A DNA stretch of 64,000 nt from Candidatus Omnitrophota bacterium (GCA_023819375.1 JAMWDI010000001.1:62001-126000); one strand, 5' to 3'; shown: positions 1 to 11,296, counted from the stretch's first letter. Notes: generated from the letters alone by a model not told the origin. Program-made: numbers and translations.

Positions 1-2235
<2,235 letters not shown>

Positions 2236-2276
2236 TGTTTCTTATTTCATTTTACCATAAAAATAAGAAATTTTAT

Positions 2277-3170
2277 ATGGAAAAAAATTCAAAAAAATGT
2301 AAAATTAAAACTAATATGGAAAATTTAGTTAGTCTTTATGAAAAAATATGTGAAATTAAAAATACAGTAAAATTTGAAGAAGGTGAATTTGAAATAACTT
2401 ATTTATTCAATATCAAAAGAAAAATTGCTGAAATCCTTTCTAAACCTTCCTGCTCTTCTTTTTTGATTATTTTACCTGGAGCAGGTTTTAACGAAAAAAC
2501 TAAAAATTATTTATTTAAAAAAATGAAATTTTTTTTAAAAAATAATATTGGGCTCTGTATTTTTCTTTTAGATGGAAATCCTTTGTTTAAAAATGACAAT
2601 GAATTTTTTTATTTTATAAGAGAAAAAATTGCTGAAATTAGAGGAATTATCAATTATATTGATAAAACATTGAAAGTTAAAAATATTTCTATACTTGGAA
2701 TAAGTTTTGGTGGAATTTTGGGTTTTATTATTTCAGCAATAGAAAAAAAAATTAATAAATGTATTTTTTTAACCACTGGAGCAAATTTGGAATTTTTGAC
2801 ATGGCGTAGTCTTTTGAGATTTTATATTAAAAAAGATTGCAAAAGAAAAGTTTGCAGAAAAATGCACAAAATTTATAAAAAATTCTTATCTAATAACCTA
2901 TATAACGAAATAAAAAATCTTCCAAGAAAATGTTTTCTTTACGACCCCTTAACTTATCTTGAAAGATTGAAAAATAAAAAAATACTTATGATTAATGGAT
3001 TATTTGATCTAATTGTTCCTTTTTATTGTGCCCTTGAGGTTAAAAAAAGATTAAAAAACATAAAAATTATTTGGTATCCTGGAACACATTTTACTTTGAG
3101 ATTTTTCTTGCCATTCATGAAAAAAAGAATTCTGAAGTTTCTAAAAAATGAAAGCGAGATTAGGAATTGA
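2277..3170 (+). CDS. alpha/beta-hydrolase fold protein
   Basis: About 297 residues with the alpha/beta-hydrolase signature: an early ILPGAGFNEKT oxyanion-region strand, the nucleophile elbow GISFGG (Gly-x-Ser-x-Gly), an acid in NGLFDLIVP, and a histidine in YPGTHFTLRF near the C-terminus. These make up a full catalytic triad. Substrate unknown; an esterase or thioesterase is possible, and the adjacent acpS (23-base overlap) hints at acyl chemistry. I chose ATG 2277; the reading frame is open back to 2235 and another ATG lies at 2316, and none has a good ribosome-binding site. It is extremely rich in Lys, Phe and Ile. Confidence 0.75.
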   Translation: MEKNSKKCKIKTNMENLVSLYEKICEIKNTVKFEEGEFEITYLFNIKRKIAEILSKPSCSSFLIILPGAGFNEKTKNYLFKKMKFFLKNNIGLCIFLLDGNPLFKNDNEFFYFIREKIAEIRGIINYIDKTLKVKNISILGISFGGILGFIISAIEKKINKCIFLTTGANLEFLTWRSLLRFYIKKDCKRKVCRKMHKIYKKFLSNNLYNEIKNLPRKCFLYDPLTYLERLKNKKILMINGLFDLIVPFYCALEVKKRLKNIKIIWYPGTHFTLRFFLPFMKKRILKFLKNESEIRN

Positions 3171-3489
3171 TATACTTGAAATTGAAAGATTTCGAAAATC
3201 CTGCGAAAAATATGGAATAAGATTTTTAAAAAAGATTTTCTCTACCAAAGAAATAGAAAATATGAAAGATGATTATTTAAAATTTAGTATTGCTTTTTCT
3301 TTTAAAGAATCTATATGGAAAGCACTACCAGACGAAATACAAAAAAATTACAGTTTTAAAAAATTGAAAATATTATTTAAAGAGGAAAAACCTATTTTAC
3401 TCACAAAAATAAAAAATTACAAAATTTTAATGTCTTACTCACAAACTGGAAAATATATTTTAACAATTGTTTTACTTCTCAGGAATTGA
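3148..3489 (+). CDS. acpS: Holo-[acyl-carrier-protein] synthase
   Basis: Transfers 4'-phosphopantetheine from CoA to the serine of acyl carrier protein. The 113-residue length fits AcpS. The Mg-binding GIDILEIERF is at residues 6-15 and the second motif FSFKESIWKALP near residue 50 carries the conserved Glu and Lys. It starts inside the end of the hydrolase gene (23-base overlap), so translation is probably coupled. Its 3' end overlaps the convergent ackA by 18 bases. An ACP gene lies 1.2 kb away on the other strand, a plausible substrate. Confidence 0.93.
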   Translation: MKARLGIDILEIERFRKSCEKYGIRFLKKIFSTKEIENMKDDYLKFSIAFSFKESIWKALPDEIQKNYSFKKLKILFKEEKPILLTKIKNYKILMSYSQTGKYILTIVLLLRN

Positions 3490-4668
3490 TTCCCTAACAA
3501 TTTGATAAGTATCAAAAGCAATCCTCAATTCTTCATTTGTTGGAATAACAAAAATTTTTATATTAGATTCTTCTTTACTTATTTCTCCTTCTTTTCCAAC
3601 AATTTCTTTATTTTTATCTTTATCAATAATAACCCCAAATATTTCAAGATTTTCCAAGGATTTTTCTCTCACTAATGGTACATTTTCACCAATACCCCCT
3701 GTAAAAACTATAGCATCAACTTTACCAAGAACTGCCATATAACTTCCTATATATTTTTTCAATCTATAACAAAACATATCAATTGCAAGTGTCACTTTTT
3801 CATTTTTACCATAAAGTGGGAGTAAATTTCTAAAATCATTTGAAATTTCAGAAATTCCGTAAAGTCCACTTTTTTTATTTAATATTTCACTTATTTCCGA
3901 CGGTTTTAAATTTAATCCCTCAAGGCAGTAAAGGATAACTCCAGGATCTATATCACCACTTCTGGTTCCCATTATAAGTCCTTCAAGTGGGGTTAGACCC
4001 ATACTCGTATCATAAGATTTCCCATTTTTGACTGCTGTAATACTACATCCATTACCGAGATGACACGTAATAACATTTATATCATATTTACCTTTTCCCA
4101 TTATTTCTGCTGTTCTCCTTGCTACATACCTATGAGAAGTCCCATGAAAACCGTACTTTCTAATTTTATATTTTTCATAAAAACTGTAAGGAATTGCATA
4201 AAGATACGATATTTTAGGCATTGTAGTATGAAAAGCAGTATCAAAAGATGCAACTTGAACAGTATGAGGGAATAATTTCATACAGCCTTTAATTCCTGCA
4301 AGATTATGTGGATTATGAAGTGGAGCAAGAAAAGAATGTTGCTCAATTTCTTTTATGACTTCTTCTTCAATTTTAATGCTTCCAGTAAATCTTTCCCCTC
4401 CATGAACAACCCTGTGTCCAATTCCTTTAATCTCCTCTATATTTTTTATTTCATTTTCAAGCAAAGTATTAGCAATCAATTCAATACCTTGTTCATGATT
4501 ATTTATCTTCATTTCCTTTACAATATTTACTTTGCCAAAATATTTAAAAATTGAAATTTCTTCTCCAATTTTTTCAACGCTGCCATAGGAAATTAAATTT
4601 TCTTCTGGCATTTCAAATAACTTAAATTTTATTGAAGAACTTCCACAATTGATCACTAATATTTTCAT
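3472..4668 (-). CDS. ackA: Acetate kinase
   Basis: Interconverts acetyl phosphate plus ADP with acetate plus ATP; with Pta it gives substrate-level ATP in fermentation. 398 residues, the usual length. ASKHA-fold motifs are clear: VINCGSSSIKF at the N-terminus, GHRVVHGGERFTG, FDTAFHTTMP with catalytic-region residues, GFHGTSHRYVARR, and FTGGIGENVPLVRE near the C-terminus. The start overlaps the acp stop by 4 bases. It is the last gene of the dtd-to-ackA run and is separated from pta by acp and a GlmU-like gene, an uncommon arrangement for the pair. Confidence 0.97.
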   Translation of the reverse strand: MKILVINCGSSSIKFKLFEMPEENLISYGSVEKIGEEISIFKYFGKVNIVKEMKINNHEQGIELIANTLLENEIKNIEEIKGIGHRVVHGGERFTGSIKIEEEVIKEIEQHSFLAPLHNPHNLAGIKGCMKLFPHTVQVASFDTAFHTTMPKISYLYAIPYSFYEKYKIRKYGFHGTSHRYVARRTAEIMGKGKYDINVITCHLGNGCSITAVKNGKSYDTSMGLTPLEGLIMGTRSGDIDPGVILYCLEGLNLKPSEISEILNKKSGLYGISEISNDFRNLLPLYGKNEKVTLAIDMFCYRLKKYIGSYMAVLGKVDAIVFTGGIGENVPLVREKSLENLEIFGVIIDKDKNKEIVGKEGEISKEESNIKIFVIPTNEELRIAFDTYQIVRESIPEK

Positions 4669-4913
4669 TTCTTTGCAAGATATTCCTTTATAAATTCAAC
4701 TGCCTTTCCAACTGTTTTTACTTCAAGTGCTTTTTCTTCATCCATCTCTATACCAAATTCCTCTTCAAAAGCAGCAATCAATTCTAAACCTTGAACACTT
4801 TCAGCGCCTAAATCTTCAACAAATCTATCCTCTGGAGTAATTTTATCTTTATCTACACCAAGAACTTCTGAAACAACTTTTTTTACCCTTTCAAGAATTT
4901 CAAGATCATTCAT
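4665..4913 (-). CDS. acpP: Acyl carrier protein
   Basis: 82 residues, the size and charge of an ACP carrying growing acyl chains on phosphopantetheine. The attachment site reads LGAESVQGLEL instead of the textbook GADSLD: the serine (about residue 40) is kept, the preceding Asp is Glu and the following Leu-Asp is Val-Gln. Helix II (ELIAAFEEEFGIEMDEEKA) is typical. It overlaps ackA downstream and the GlmU-like gene upstream (8 bases). No fabF or other fatty-acid genes adjoin, so it may be the housekeeping ACP or a dedicated carrier; AcpS at 3148 can serve either. Confidence 0.9.
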   Translation of the reverse strand: MNDLEILERVKKVVSEVLGVDKDKITPEDRFVEDLGAESVQGLELIAAFEEEFGIEMDEEKALEVKTVGKAVEFIKEYLAKK

Positions 4914-6183
4914 TTTTCCCTCCTTTTATTTTTTTTCTACTTTTTTCAATATAGGTTTTCCTTTCATTTTCAGTAATTTCATATACTTTTCTGATTACTT
5001 CCTCTTCTTCTTTAGAAAGAATTCTGTCTCTTCTCTCCATGGCTATTTTTGCAGTGTTTAAAGAATATTCAAGTCCATACCCTTTCATAAATTTTCCTCC
5101 AACAAACCAAACAAAAGAAGGGAAATATTTAGGCAATATATTTTCTGAAGTAATATTACACATAAGACCTACGATAGTCCCTGTATTAAACAATGTTCCA
5201 ATACTTGTTTTTGTATGATCACCAATAAAAGAACCTACTTTTAATTCACCTGTATCTATAGGTTTACCATTTAAGTAGACACTTACATTGGAATAGTCAT
5301 TTTTCAAATCACTATTAGTCGTTAAAGCCCCCAAATTAACAAATTCTCCTATATAACTGTGCCCAATAAATCCATCGTGATACTTATTTGAATAGGAATG
5401 AAAAATGCTTTCTTCTACTTCTCCTCCTATCCTACAAACAGGACCAAAACTGTTACCTTCTCTTATTTTTGCTCCTGGCATAATTTGTGTTTTTTCTCCA
5501 ATATATGCTGGTCCTATAATTACAGAAAATGGGAAAATTTTAACACTCTTTTCTATATAAATAGGTCCATTTGTCACATCAAGCACTACAAAAGGATATA
5601 TTTCGCTATTTTCTCCAACATAAACTTTTTCCTCTGGGCCATAAATTACTGCCTTATCAGAAACTTTCCCTAATATTCCTGATTTTTTATTTTTTTCAAA
5701 CTCATATTTTATTATTTCAGAATTAAAATGTATTAAATTCCATGGATATTTAATAAGAGTCAAATCTGTCTCTTTGGATTTCAAATTTTTCAATAAATTT
5801 CTCACGAATTCATCTATATTACCATTCCAATATTTGTTTAAAGTTTCTTTCTTTATAATACCATAAACAACATCACCATCTTTTAAGTAAATTATTTCTT
5901 CAGAAAAATCAAACTCTATATTTTTATTAACTAACCACCTTCCATTAATAAGTAAGACATCATCTTTCAAAAATTCTTCACTATTTACTTTAAAACTAAA
6001 TTTACTTTTACATAATTCTTTTAAATAATCTCTTACCCATAAAAAAATTTCTTTTTCCGGTAAAATTGAAACAATTTTGTCAAGAAGAGAACTAAACCCG
6101 CATCTCAATTCAAAAACTGGTCTTATGTAAGAAAGAGGTGTCAAATTTTTCCAATTATCATCTTCATAAATAAGTATATTCAT
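4906..6183 (-). CDS. GlmU-like sugar nucleotidyltransferase/acyltransferase (alternative GlmU family)
   Basis: 425 residues resembling the alternative bacterial GlmU-like family seen in Bacteroidetes and other phyla, proposed to make UDP-GlcNAc. The N-terminal half (MNILIYEDDNWKNLTPLSYI, then RPVFELRCG) is a divergent nucleotidyltransferase without the classical GxGTRM loop. From about residue 190 there is a left-handed beta-helix of hexapeptide repeats (VYVGENSEIYPFVVLD, IGPAYIGEKTQIMPGAKI, GEFVNLGALTTNSDL). In the same run NagB (glucosamine-6-P interconversion) and Pta (acetyl-CoA/acetyl-P) supply related substrates. Exact substrate is inferred. Confidence 0.82.
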   Translation of the reverse strand: MNILIYEDDNWKNLTPLSYIRPVFELRCGFSSLLDKIVSILPEKEIFLWVRDYLKELCKSKFSFKVNSEEFLKDDVLLINGRWLVNKNIEFDFSEEIIYLKDGDVVYGIIKKETLNKYWNGNIDEFVRNLLKNLKSKETDLTLIKYPWNLIHFNSEIIKYEFEKNKKSGILGKVSDKAVIYGPEEKVYVGENSEIYPFVVLDVTNGPIYIEKSVKIFPFSVIIGPAYIGEKTQIMPGAKIREGNSFGPVCRIGGEVEESIFHSYSNKYHDGFIGHSYIGEFVNLGALTTNSDLKNDYSNVSVYLNGKPIDTGELKVGSFIGDHTKTSIGTLFNTGTIVGLMCNITSENILPKYFPSFVWFVGGKFMKGYGLEYSLNTAKIAMERRDRILSKEEEEVIRKVYEITENERKTYIEKSRKKIKGGKNE

Positions 6184-6196
6184 ACTATCCTCCTTT

Positions 6197-7171
6197 TTAA
6201 GTCATTAAACAAGTAATAACAGTCGTAATAACTATATCTCTAACTTTTGCCCCTCTTGAAAGATCACTCACTGGTTTTGCAAAACCCTGTAAAATTGGTC
6301 CATAGGCTTCAGCATTTGCAAGATATTGTGTTATTTTATATCCAATATTACCTGCATTTAAATCAGGGAAAATTAAAACATTTGCCTTACCAGCAACAGA
6401 TGAATATTCTTTTACTTTTCTCCTCGCAACTTCTTCATTTATAGCAGAATCTACTTGAAATTCTCCGTCTATATCAAATTCTTTATATTTTTCTTTTGCT
6501 ATTTTTACTGCTTTCTGAACTTTTTCTACCATAGGATGTGAAGCAGAGCCTTTTGTAGAGAAAGATAAAAAAGCAATTTTAGGATTTTCATTCATTAACT
6601 TTTTATAATTCATTCCTGTTGTAATACCAATCTCTGCCAGTTGATTTTCGTCTGGACATATATTCACTGCACAATCTGCAAAAAAATAGATCTTACCATT
6701 GGGTAAAACCATTATAAAAAAACTTGAAGGAGTTTTTATTCCCTCAGAAAAACCTACAGTTAATGCTGCTGCTTGAATTACATTGGCTGTTGTATTAATT
6801 GCTCCACCAACCATTACATCACACTTCCCAGTATCAACCATAAGCCCACCAAAAATAAGAGGTTTTTTGACAAGTTTTTCTGCAACATTTTTATTTACGT
6901 TTTTTCTCTTTTCACAATATTTTTCAATAAACTCTCCTAAATATTCAGAATTTTCTGGATCAATAATTTCCATATCTCCAATATTATCAATTCCAATTTT
7001 TTCTCCTATATTTAAAATTTTGTCTTTTTTTCCAAGAAGAATAGGACTTGCAATTTTCTCTCTTAAAATTTCTGAAGATGCCATCAAAATTCTTTCATCT
7101 TCTCCTTCTGGGAAAACAACTTTTTTATTTAAACTTTTAACTTTTTCTATAAATTCCTCTATCTTTTTCAT
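6197..7171 (-). CDS. pta: Phosphate acetyltransferase
   Basis: Converts acetyl-CoA and phosphate to acetyl phosphate, partner of AckA. 324 residues, the short single-domain form. Diagnostic stretches are KKVVFPEGEDERIL (residues 16-29), VGGAINTTANVIQAAALTVG, FADCAVNICPDENQLAEIG and the C-terminal FPDLNAGNIGYKITQYL followed by PILQGFAKPVSDLSRGA. The short form lacks the N-terminal regulatory domains of the E. coli enzyme. It lies between nagB (13 bases upstream) and the GlmU-like gene (13 bases downstream). A phosphotransbutyrylase is less likely given ackA in the same run. Confidence 0.95.
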   Translation of the reverse strand: MKKIEEFIEKVKSLNKKVVFPEGEDERILMASSEILREKIASPILLGKKDKILNIGEKIGIDNIGDMEIIDPENSEYLGEFIEKYCEKRKNVNKNVAEKLVKKPLIFGGLMVDTGKCDVMVGGAINTTANVIQAAALTVGFSEGIKTPSSFFIMVLPNGKIYFFADCAVNICPDENQLAEIGITTGMNYKKLMNENPKIAFLSFSTKGSASHPMVEKVQKAVKIAKEKYKEFDIDGEFQVDSAINEEVARRKVKEYSSVAGKANVLIFPDLNAGNIGYKITQYLANAEAYGPILQGFAKPVSDLSRGAKVRDIVITTVITCLMT

Positions 7172-7184
7172 TTTTTAATCCTTT

Positions 7185-7979
7185 TTAGAAGAGTTTAAGA
7201 TTAATTTTTTTCTCTGCTTCATGTGCAAATATATAATATTCTTTTCTTCTTAATTGACTCGCCGCTTCTTCATCAAGAATAACAGTTACTTTTGGATGTA
7301 ATTGCAAAGCAGATGCGGTTATCTGAGAAGTCACAGGCCCTTCAATTGCTTTTGCTACAACTTCTGCTTTTTTAACTCCATTTGCAAGCAAAATTATTTC
7401 TTTTGCTTCAAGAATAGTCCCAACTCCCATAGTTAAAGCAAATCTCGGAACATCTTCTATTTTTTCAAAAAATCTTGAATTATCTCTTATTGTTTGCTCA
7501 TCAAGAGCTACAAGTCGTGTCCTGGAACTTAAAGATGAACCCGGCTCATTAAATCCTATATGTCCATCTCCTCCAATTCCAAGAATTTGAAGATCTATAC
7601 CACCTGCTTTTTTTATCATTTCTTCATATTCTCTGCAATATTCTTCTATTTTGTCCAGAGGGATTTTTCCATCTGGAACATGTGTATTTTCTTTTTTTAT
7701 GTTAATTTCATTAAAAAGATTTACATCCATAAAATATCTATAACTCTGCGGATGATCTCCAGAAAGTCCATAATATTCATCAAGATTAAAAGTAATAACT
7801 TGTGAAAAATCAAGATTTTCTTCTTTATGCATTCTTATAAGTTCTTTATAAAGACCTATAGGAGTACTGCCTGTAGCAAGACCCAAGACACAATTTGGCT
7901 TTTTAATAACCAATTCCTTCACCATCTTTGCACCTTCTTTACTCATTTCCTCATAATTTTTAACAATTATAACTCTCAT
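7185..7979 (-). CDS. nagB: Glucosamine-6-phosphate deaminase
   Basis: Interconverts glucosamine-6-phosphate with fructose-6-phosphate plus ammonia. 264 residues, normal length. The substrate loop LGLATGSTPIGLYKEL is near residue 34, FNLDEYYGL near 65, and ILGIGGDGHIGFNEPGSSL near 132 carries the catalytic Asp/His. It overlaps rpsA by 4 bases. With no nagA or transport gene near, and a GlmU-like gene two positions on, it may feed amino-sugar (cell envelope) synthesis as much as catabolism. Confidence 0.95.
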   Translation of the reverse strand: MRVIIVKNYEEMSKEGAKMVKELVIKKPNCVLGLATGSTPIGLYKELIRMHKEENLDFSQVITFNLDEYYGLSGDHPQSYRYFMDVNLFNEINIKKENTHVPDGKIPLDKIEEYCREYEEMIKKAGGIDLQILGIGGDGHIGFNEPGSSLSSRTRLVALDEQTIRDNSRFFEKIEDVPRFALTMGVGTILEAKEIILLANGVKKAEVVAKAIEGPVTSQITASALQLHPKVTVILDEEAASQLRRKEYYIFAHEAEKKINLKLF

Positions 7980-9313
7980 TTTTCCCCTCCTTTATGTGTT
8001 TTAAATTTATTTTCTATCTGTTTCATTCCAAGAGAAATTTTTCTATTTTCAGGATCAACTTCAAGAATCATCACATCTACTTTTTGTCCTTTTCTCAATA
8101 CTTCTGAAGGATGTTTTATAGGATTGTTAGAAATATTAGAAATATGTAGCAAACCATCTATCCCTTTTTCAAGTTCTACAAATGCTCCAAAATCAGTAAT
8201 ATGACAAACTCTTCCAGTCACTATACTCCCAACAGGATATTTTTTTATAATTTCAGGCCATGGATTAGGTTCTAGTTGTTTCAAACTAAAAGAAATTTTT
8301 TGTTCATCTTTTTTAATATCAATAACTTTAACTTTTACTGTATCTCCTGTTGCTAAAATTTCAGATGGATGCTTAATTCTTCCTGTCCAAGACAATTCTG
8401 ATATATGTAATAACCCTTCAACCCCTTCTTCAAGTTTTATAAAAGCGCCATAATCAGTAATATTAACAACCTTTCCTTCAACAATAGAACCTACAGGATA
8501 TTTTTCTTCAATTCTGTCCCAAGGATTTGGTGTTTTTTGTTTTAAACCAAATGAAACGACTTGCTTTTCCATATCCACATCAAGAACAACTACTTCAATT
8601 TTTTCTCCTACAGTCAAAATTTGAGAAGGATGACTTATTCTTCCCCAACTCATATCATTAATATGCAAAAGTCCAATTATTCCATATTCAATTTCAATAA
8701 AAGCCCCATAATCCACAATATTTTTAACTATGCCAGAGACAAGTTGATTTTTAGATAAATTTTTTAAATATTCAATTTTCTGTCTTTCCTTTTCTTCCTC
8801 AAGATATTTTTTTCTTGAAACAACAATATTTTTTCTTAGACTATCAAGTTTCAAAATTTTAAAGAATGATTTTAATCCAATATACTCATTTGGATTTTTT
8901 ATGGGAACAATATCTGTTTGAGACGATGGTAAGAAAGCAGTAACACCTATATCAACTCTATATCCACCCTTAACCCTCTTAAAAATAACTCCTTCTATCG
9001 GTAAATCACTCTTATATTTTTCTTCTATTTTTTCCCAGTTAAGTAAAATATCCGCTTTTTCCTTTGAAAGAGGAATAAAACCATTTGAATCAGGTTCTAA
9101 AGAATCAATCACAACAAAAACTTCTTCTCCTATTTGTAAATTATCTTTTTTCCCTTTAAATTCATCTCTTGGAGTTATGCCTTCCGATTTAAAACCTATA
9201 TCAATCACAACTTCTTCATTCATAATATTTATAATCTTTCCCTTTACAAGAGAGCCAGGTTTAAAACTTGCTATTTTTTCTTCAAGTAATTTATTAACCT
9301 GCTCTTTAACCAT
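7976..9313 (-). CDS. rpsA: 30S ribosomal protein S1 (five S1 domains)
   Basis: RNA-binding protein that helps mRNAs dock on the small subunit. 445 residues with about five S1/OB repeats, near residues 17-84, 100-165, 186-255, 272-341 and 358-428. The last three share the clear pattern GxVxxIxDYGAFIxLExGxxGLLHIS. E. coli S1 has six, so this is a shorter version with the more degenerate domains first. It begins one base after ispH; ispH-rpsA adjacency (fused in some Clostridia) is an old conserved arrangement, here as separate genes. In this AT-rich genome, where several starts lack a clear Shine-Dalgarno, S1 could be important. Confidence 0.93.
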   Translation of the reverse strand: MVKEQVNKLLEEKIASFKPGSLVKGKIINIMNEEVVIDIGFKSEGITPRDEFKGKKDNLQIGEEVFVVIDSLEPDSNGFIPLSKEKADILLNWEKIEEKYKSDLPIEGVIFKRVKGGYRVDIGVTAFLPSSQTDIVPIKNPNEYIGLKSFFKILKLDSLRKNIVVSRKKYLEEEKERQKIEYLKNLSKNQLVSGIVKNIVDYGAFIEIEYGIIGLLHINDMSWGRISHPSQILTVGEKIEVVVLDVDMEKQVVSFGLKQKTPNPWDRIEEKYPVGSIVEGKVVNITDYGAFIKLEEGVEGLLHISELSWTGRIKHPSEILATGDTVKVKVIDIKKDEQKISFSLKQLEPNPWPEIIKKYPVGSIVTGRVCHITDFGAFVELEKGIDGLLHISNISNNPIKHPSEVLRKGQKVDVMILEVDPENRKISLGMKQIENKFKTHKGGEK

Positions 9314-9314
9314 T

Positions 9315-10175
9315 TTACTTTACCTCCTCATATTTCTTTTTTCTAAAATACTCAATTACATCATTTATAAAAAAATTAGGTGTTGAAGTTCCTGAAACAA
9401 TACCTATATTTTTAAATTTATTTAAATTAATTTTACATAAATCTAAAAAATTTTCAACATAAAATGTGTTTGAACAAAATTTTCTACATGTCTCATAAAG
9501 TTTCCTTGTATTTGAACTCTCCTTGCTCCCTAAAACAAAAACAGCATCAACTCTTTTTGCTATTTCCATAGATTCTTTTTCTCTTTCTTCTGTTACCTTA
9601 CAAATTGTATTAATAACCAATATTTCTTTTACATCAATTTTTTTAACAATATCTTTTACAACTTGAAGATAATCATTAAAATTTAAAGTAGTCTGTCCAA
9701 TTACTACAACTTTTTTTAATCTTTTACTTTTGATTTTCTCAAAATCAACTTTATCTTCCAAAACATCTATTTTTTCCCCACAACTTTTAATACCAAGAAC
9801 TTCAGGATGTGTTTTATTACCTATAATTATAATATGATATCCTCTTTTAATAAAATTTTCAACATAATGATGAATTTTTTTTACAAAAGGACAGGTCATA
9901 TCAAAAATTTTTTTATTATTTTTTTTTAGTTCTTCCAATTCTTTTTTAGGAAGTCCATGGGATCTAACAAGAAAATAATCTCCTTTAACATCTTTCACTG
10001 AAGAACATATTATTAATCCTTTCTTTTTTAATCTTTCAATTACAAGTGGATTATGGACTATATCACCAATTGTATATAACTGAGGAATTTCTTCAAGCAA
10101 TTTCTCTGCTGTTTCAACTGCTCTTTTTACTCCAAAACAAAAACCGATATTTTTTGCAATAAACATTCTTTTCAT
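9315..10175 (-). CDS. ispH: 4-hydroxy-3-methylbut-2-enyl diphosphate reductase
   Basis: Last enzyme of the MEP isoprenoid pathway; a [4Fe-4S] enzyme making IPP and DMAPP. 286 residues, usual size. The three cluster cysteines are visible in IGFCFGVKRAVE (Cys13), FDMTCPFVKKIH (about 96) and VINTICKVTEERE (about 192). Other motifs are VHNPLVIERL, RSHGLPKKE, IIGNKTHPEVLG and the C-terminal GTSTPNFFINDVI. It overlaps plsC by 4 bases. The plsC-ispH-rpsA order matches that of many Firmicutes, where cmk usually precedes; cmk is absent here. Confidence 0.97.
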   Translation of the reverse strand: MKRMFIAKNIGFCFGVKRAVETAEKLLEEIPQLYTIGDIVHNPLVIERLKKKGLIICSSVKDVKGDYFLVRSHGLPKKELEELKKNNKKIFDMTCPFVKKIHHYVENFIKRGYHIIIIGNKTHPEVLGIKSCGEKIDVLEDKVDFEKIKSKRLKKVVVIGQTTLNFNDYLQVVKDIVKKIDVKEILVINTICKVTEEREKESMEIAKRVDAVFVLGSKESSNTRKLYETCRKFCSNTFYVENFLDLCKINLNKFKNIGIVSGTSTPNFFINDVIEYFRKKKYEEVK

Positions 10176-10759
10176 TTTAATTTTTTTATTTCCTCCATCA
10201 CTTTTTTAGCAACTTCTTTATAATCTTGTTCAATAAAATAAAGAGGTTTACCAATTATTACCTTAATTTTCCCTAATCTTATAAATTTTCTATCCACAGG
10301 TAAAATTTTATCTGTTCCAATCAACCTAACAGGAATAATTGGAACTCTGCTTTTTATGGCAAGAAAACCAATACCAGGTTTTCCTTCTTTTATCAATCCA
10401 TTTTTACTTCTTGTTCCTTCAGGAAAAATCACAATCCCCTGCCCTTTTTTTAATATTTCAAGCCCTTTTCTTAAAGTCAGAGAAATAGAGCCTTCTCTTT
10501 CAATAGGAATTGCACCAAGTAATTTAATTAACAAAGAAAAGCCTTTTATTTTAAATAATGAACTTTTAGCAAAATAATAAAGTTTTCGTGGACAAACATA
10601 ACCAATTGTTGGAGGATCAAGATAACTTAAATGATTTGAAGCGACAATAAATCCACCTTTTTTGGGAAAGTTTTCTTTTCCTTTAACTTCAATTAAAAAA
10701 AATAAATTATAAACAAAAAAACCTATAAACTTGGCAAACAAATAGACAAAATTTTTCAT
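10172..10759 (-). CDS. plsC: 1-acyl-sn-glycerol-3-phosphate acyltransferase
   Basis: Adds the second acyl chain in phosphatidic-acid synthesis at the inner membrane. 195 residues. The acyltransferase box NHLSYLDPP (HX4D) lies near residue 43 and the FPEGTRSK box near 114; the segment EREGSISLTLRKGLEILKKG between them is typical. An N-terminal hydrophobic stretch (FVYLFAKFIGFFVYNLFFLI) anchors it to the membrane. It starts 4 bases inside the preceding TPR gene. Confidence 0.93.
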   Translation of the reverse strand: MKNFVYLFAKFIGFFVYNLFFLIEVKGKENFPKKGGFIVASNHLSYLDPPTIGYVCPRKLYYFAKSSLFKIKGFSLLIKLLGAIPIEREGSISLTLRKGLEILKKGQGIVIFPEGTRSKNGLIKEGKPGIGFLAIKSRVPIIPVRLIGTDKILPVDRKFIRLGKIKVIIGKPLYFIEQDYKEVAKKVMEEIKKLK

Positions 10760-11118
10760 TTTTTAAAAAAACTATTTATTTCTTCAAATTTTTTATTTTT
10801 TCTAAGATTTTCAAGTTCAGGATCTTTCTTTATATATTTTTTATCCTCAAAGCCTAAAACAATTGCAATTTTTAAATTTTTCAAAGAATTTTCAATATCT
10901 CCTAACATAGAGTAATCACAGGCAAGATTATAATATGACACTGCGTCAAAATTCATCAATTGTGTAATTTTTTTATCCAATTCTAAAACTTTCTTATAAT
11001 TTTTAAAATGTAAAAATATTCTGGATAATTGAAAAAGTGCTTCTACAAAATTAGAATTTATTTTTATTAACTTTTCATATAACTTTTTTTCTTCAAGAAT
11101 TCTTCTTTCCTTTGACAT
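10756..11118 (-). CDS. Small TPR-repeat protein
   Basis: 120 residues starting at ATG 11118 (MSKERRILEEKK); the frame stays open to a TTG at 11145, but that would overlap the end of the upstream 56-residue gene. It has about three tetratricopeptide-like helical pairs (VEALFQLSRIFLHFKNYKKV, AVSYYNLACDYSMLGDIENS, then LKNLKIAIVLGFEDKKYIKK, which is the TPR-end pattern DPELENLR). TPRs mediate protein contacts; the partner is unknown. No signal peptide. It overlaps plsC by 4 bases. Confidence 0.72.
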   Translation of the reverse strand: MSKERRILEEKKLYEKLIKINSNFVEALFQLSRIFLHFKNYKKVLELDKKITQLMNFDAVSYYNLACDYSMLGDIENSLKNLKIAIVLGFEDKKYIKKDPELENLRKNKKFEEINSFFKK

Positions 11119-11125
11119 TTTTGTA

Positions 11126-11296
11126 TTAAAAGAAATAAGCCACAAGTATCACAAAGAAAAGAAAAAAGAAAAGAATCATTTTTATTTTATATCTTTTACC
11201 AACAGGCAATCGCTTTGTGAAAATATATCCTATAAATGAATATACACTAAGCCCTGCTAAAAATCCTATCAAAATAGCAAATATTTTTATTTTCAT
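11126..11296 (-). CDS. Predicted 56-residue membrane protein, two TM helices
   Basis: The complement from ATG 11296 encodes a 56-residue protein: an N-terminal TM segment (IFAILIGFLAGLSVYSFIGY), a short basic loop containing KRLPVGKRYKIK, and a second TM (MILFFLFFFVILVAYFF). It starts 4 bases inside the end of the preceding gene and ends 8 bases before the TPR gene, exactly filling an otherwise unexplained 170-base gap in a packed operon. I do not recognise the family. Function unknown. Confidence 0.68.
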   Translation of the reverse strand: MKIKIFAILIGFLAGLSVYSFIGYIFTKRLPVGKRYKIKMILFFFLFFVILVAYFF

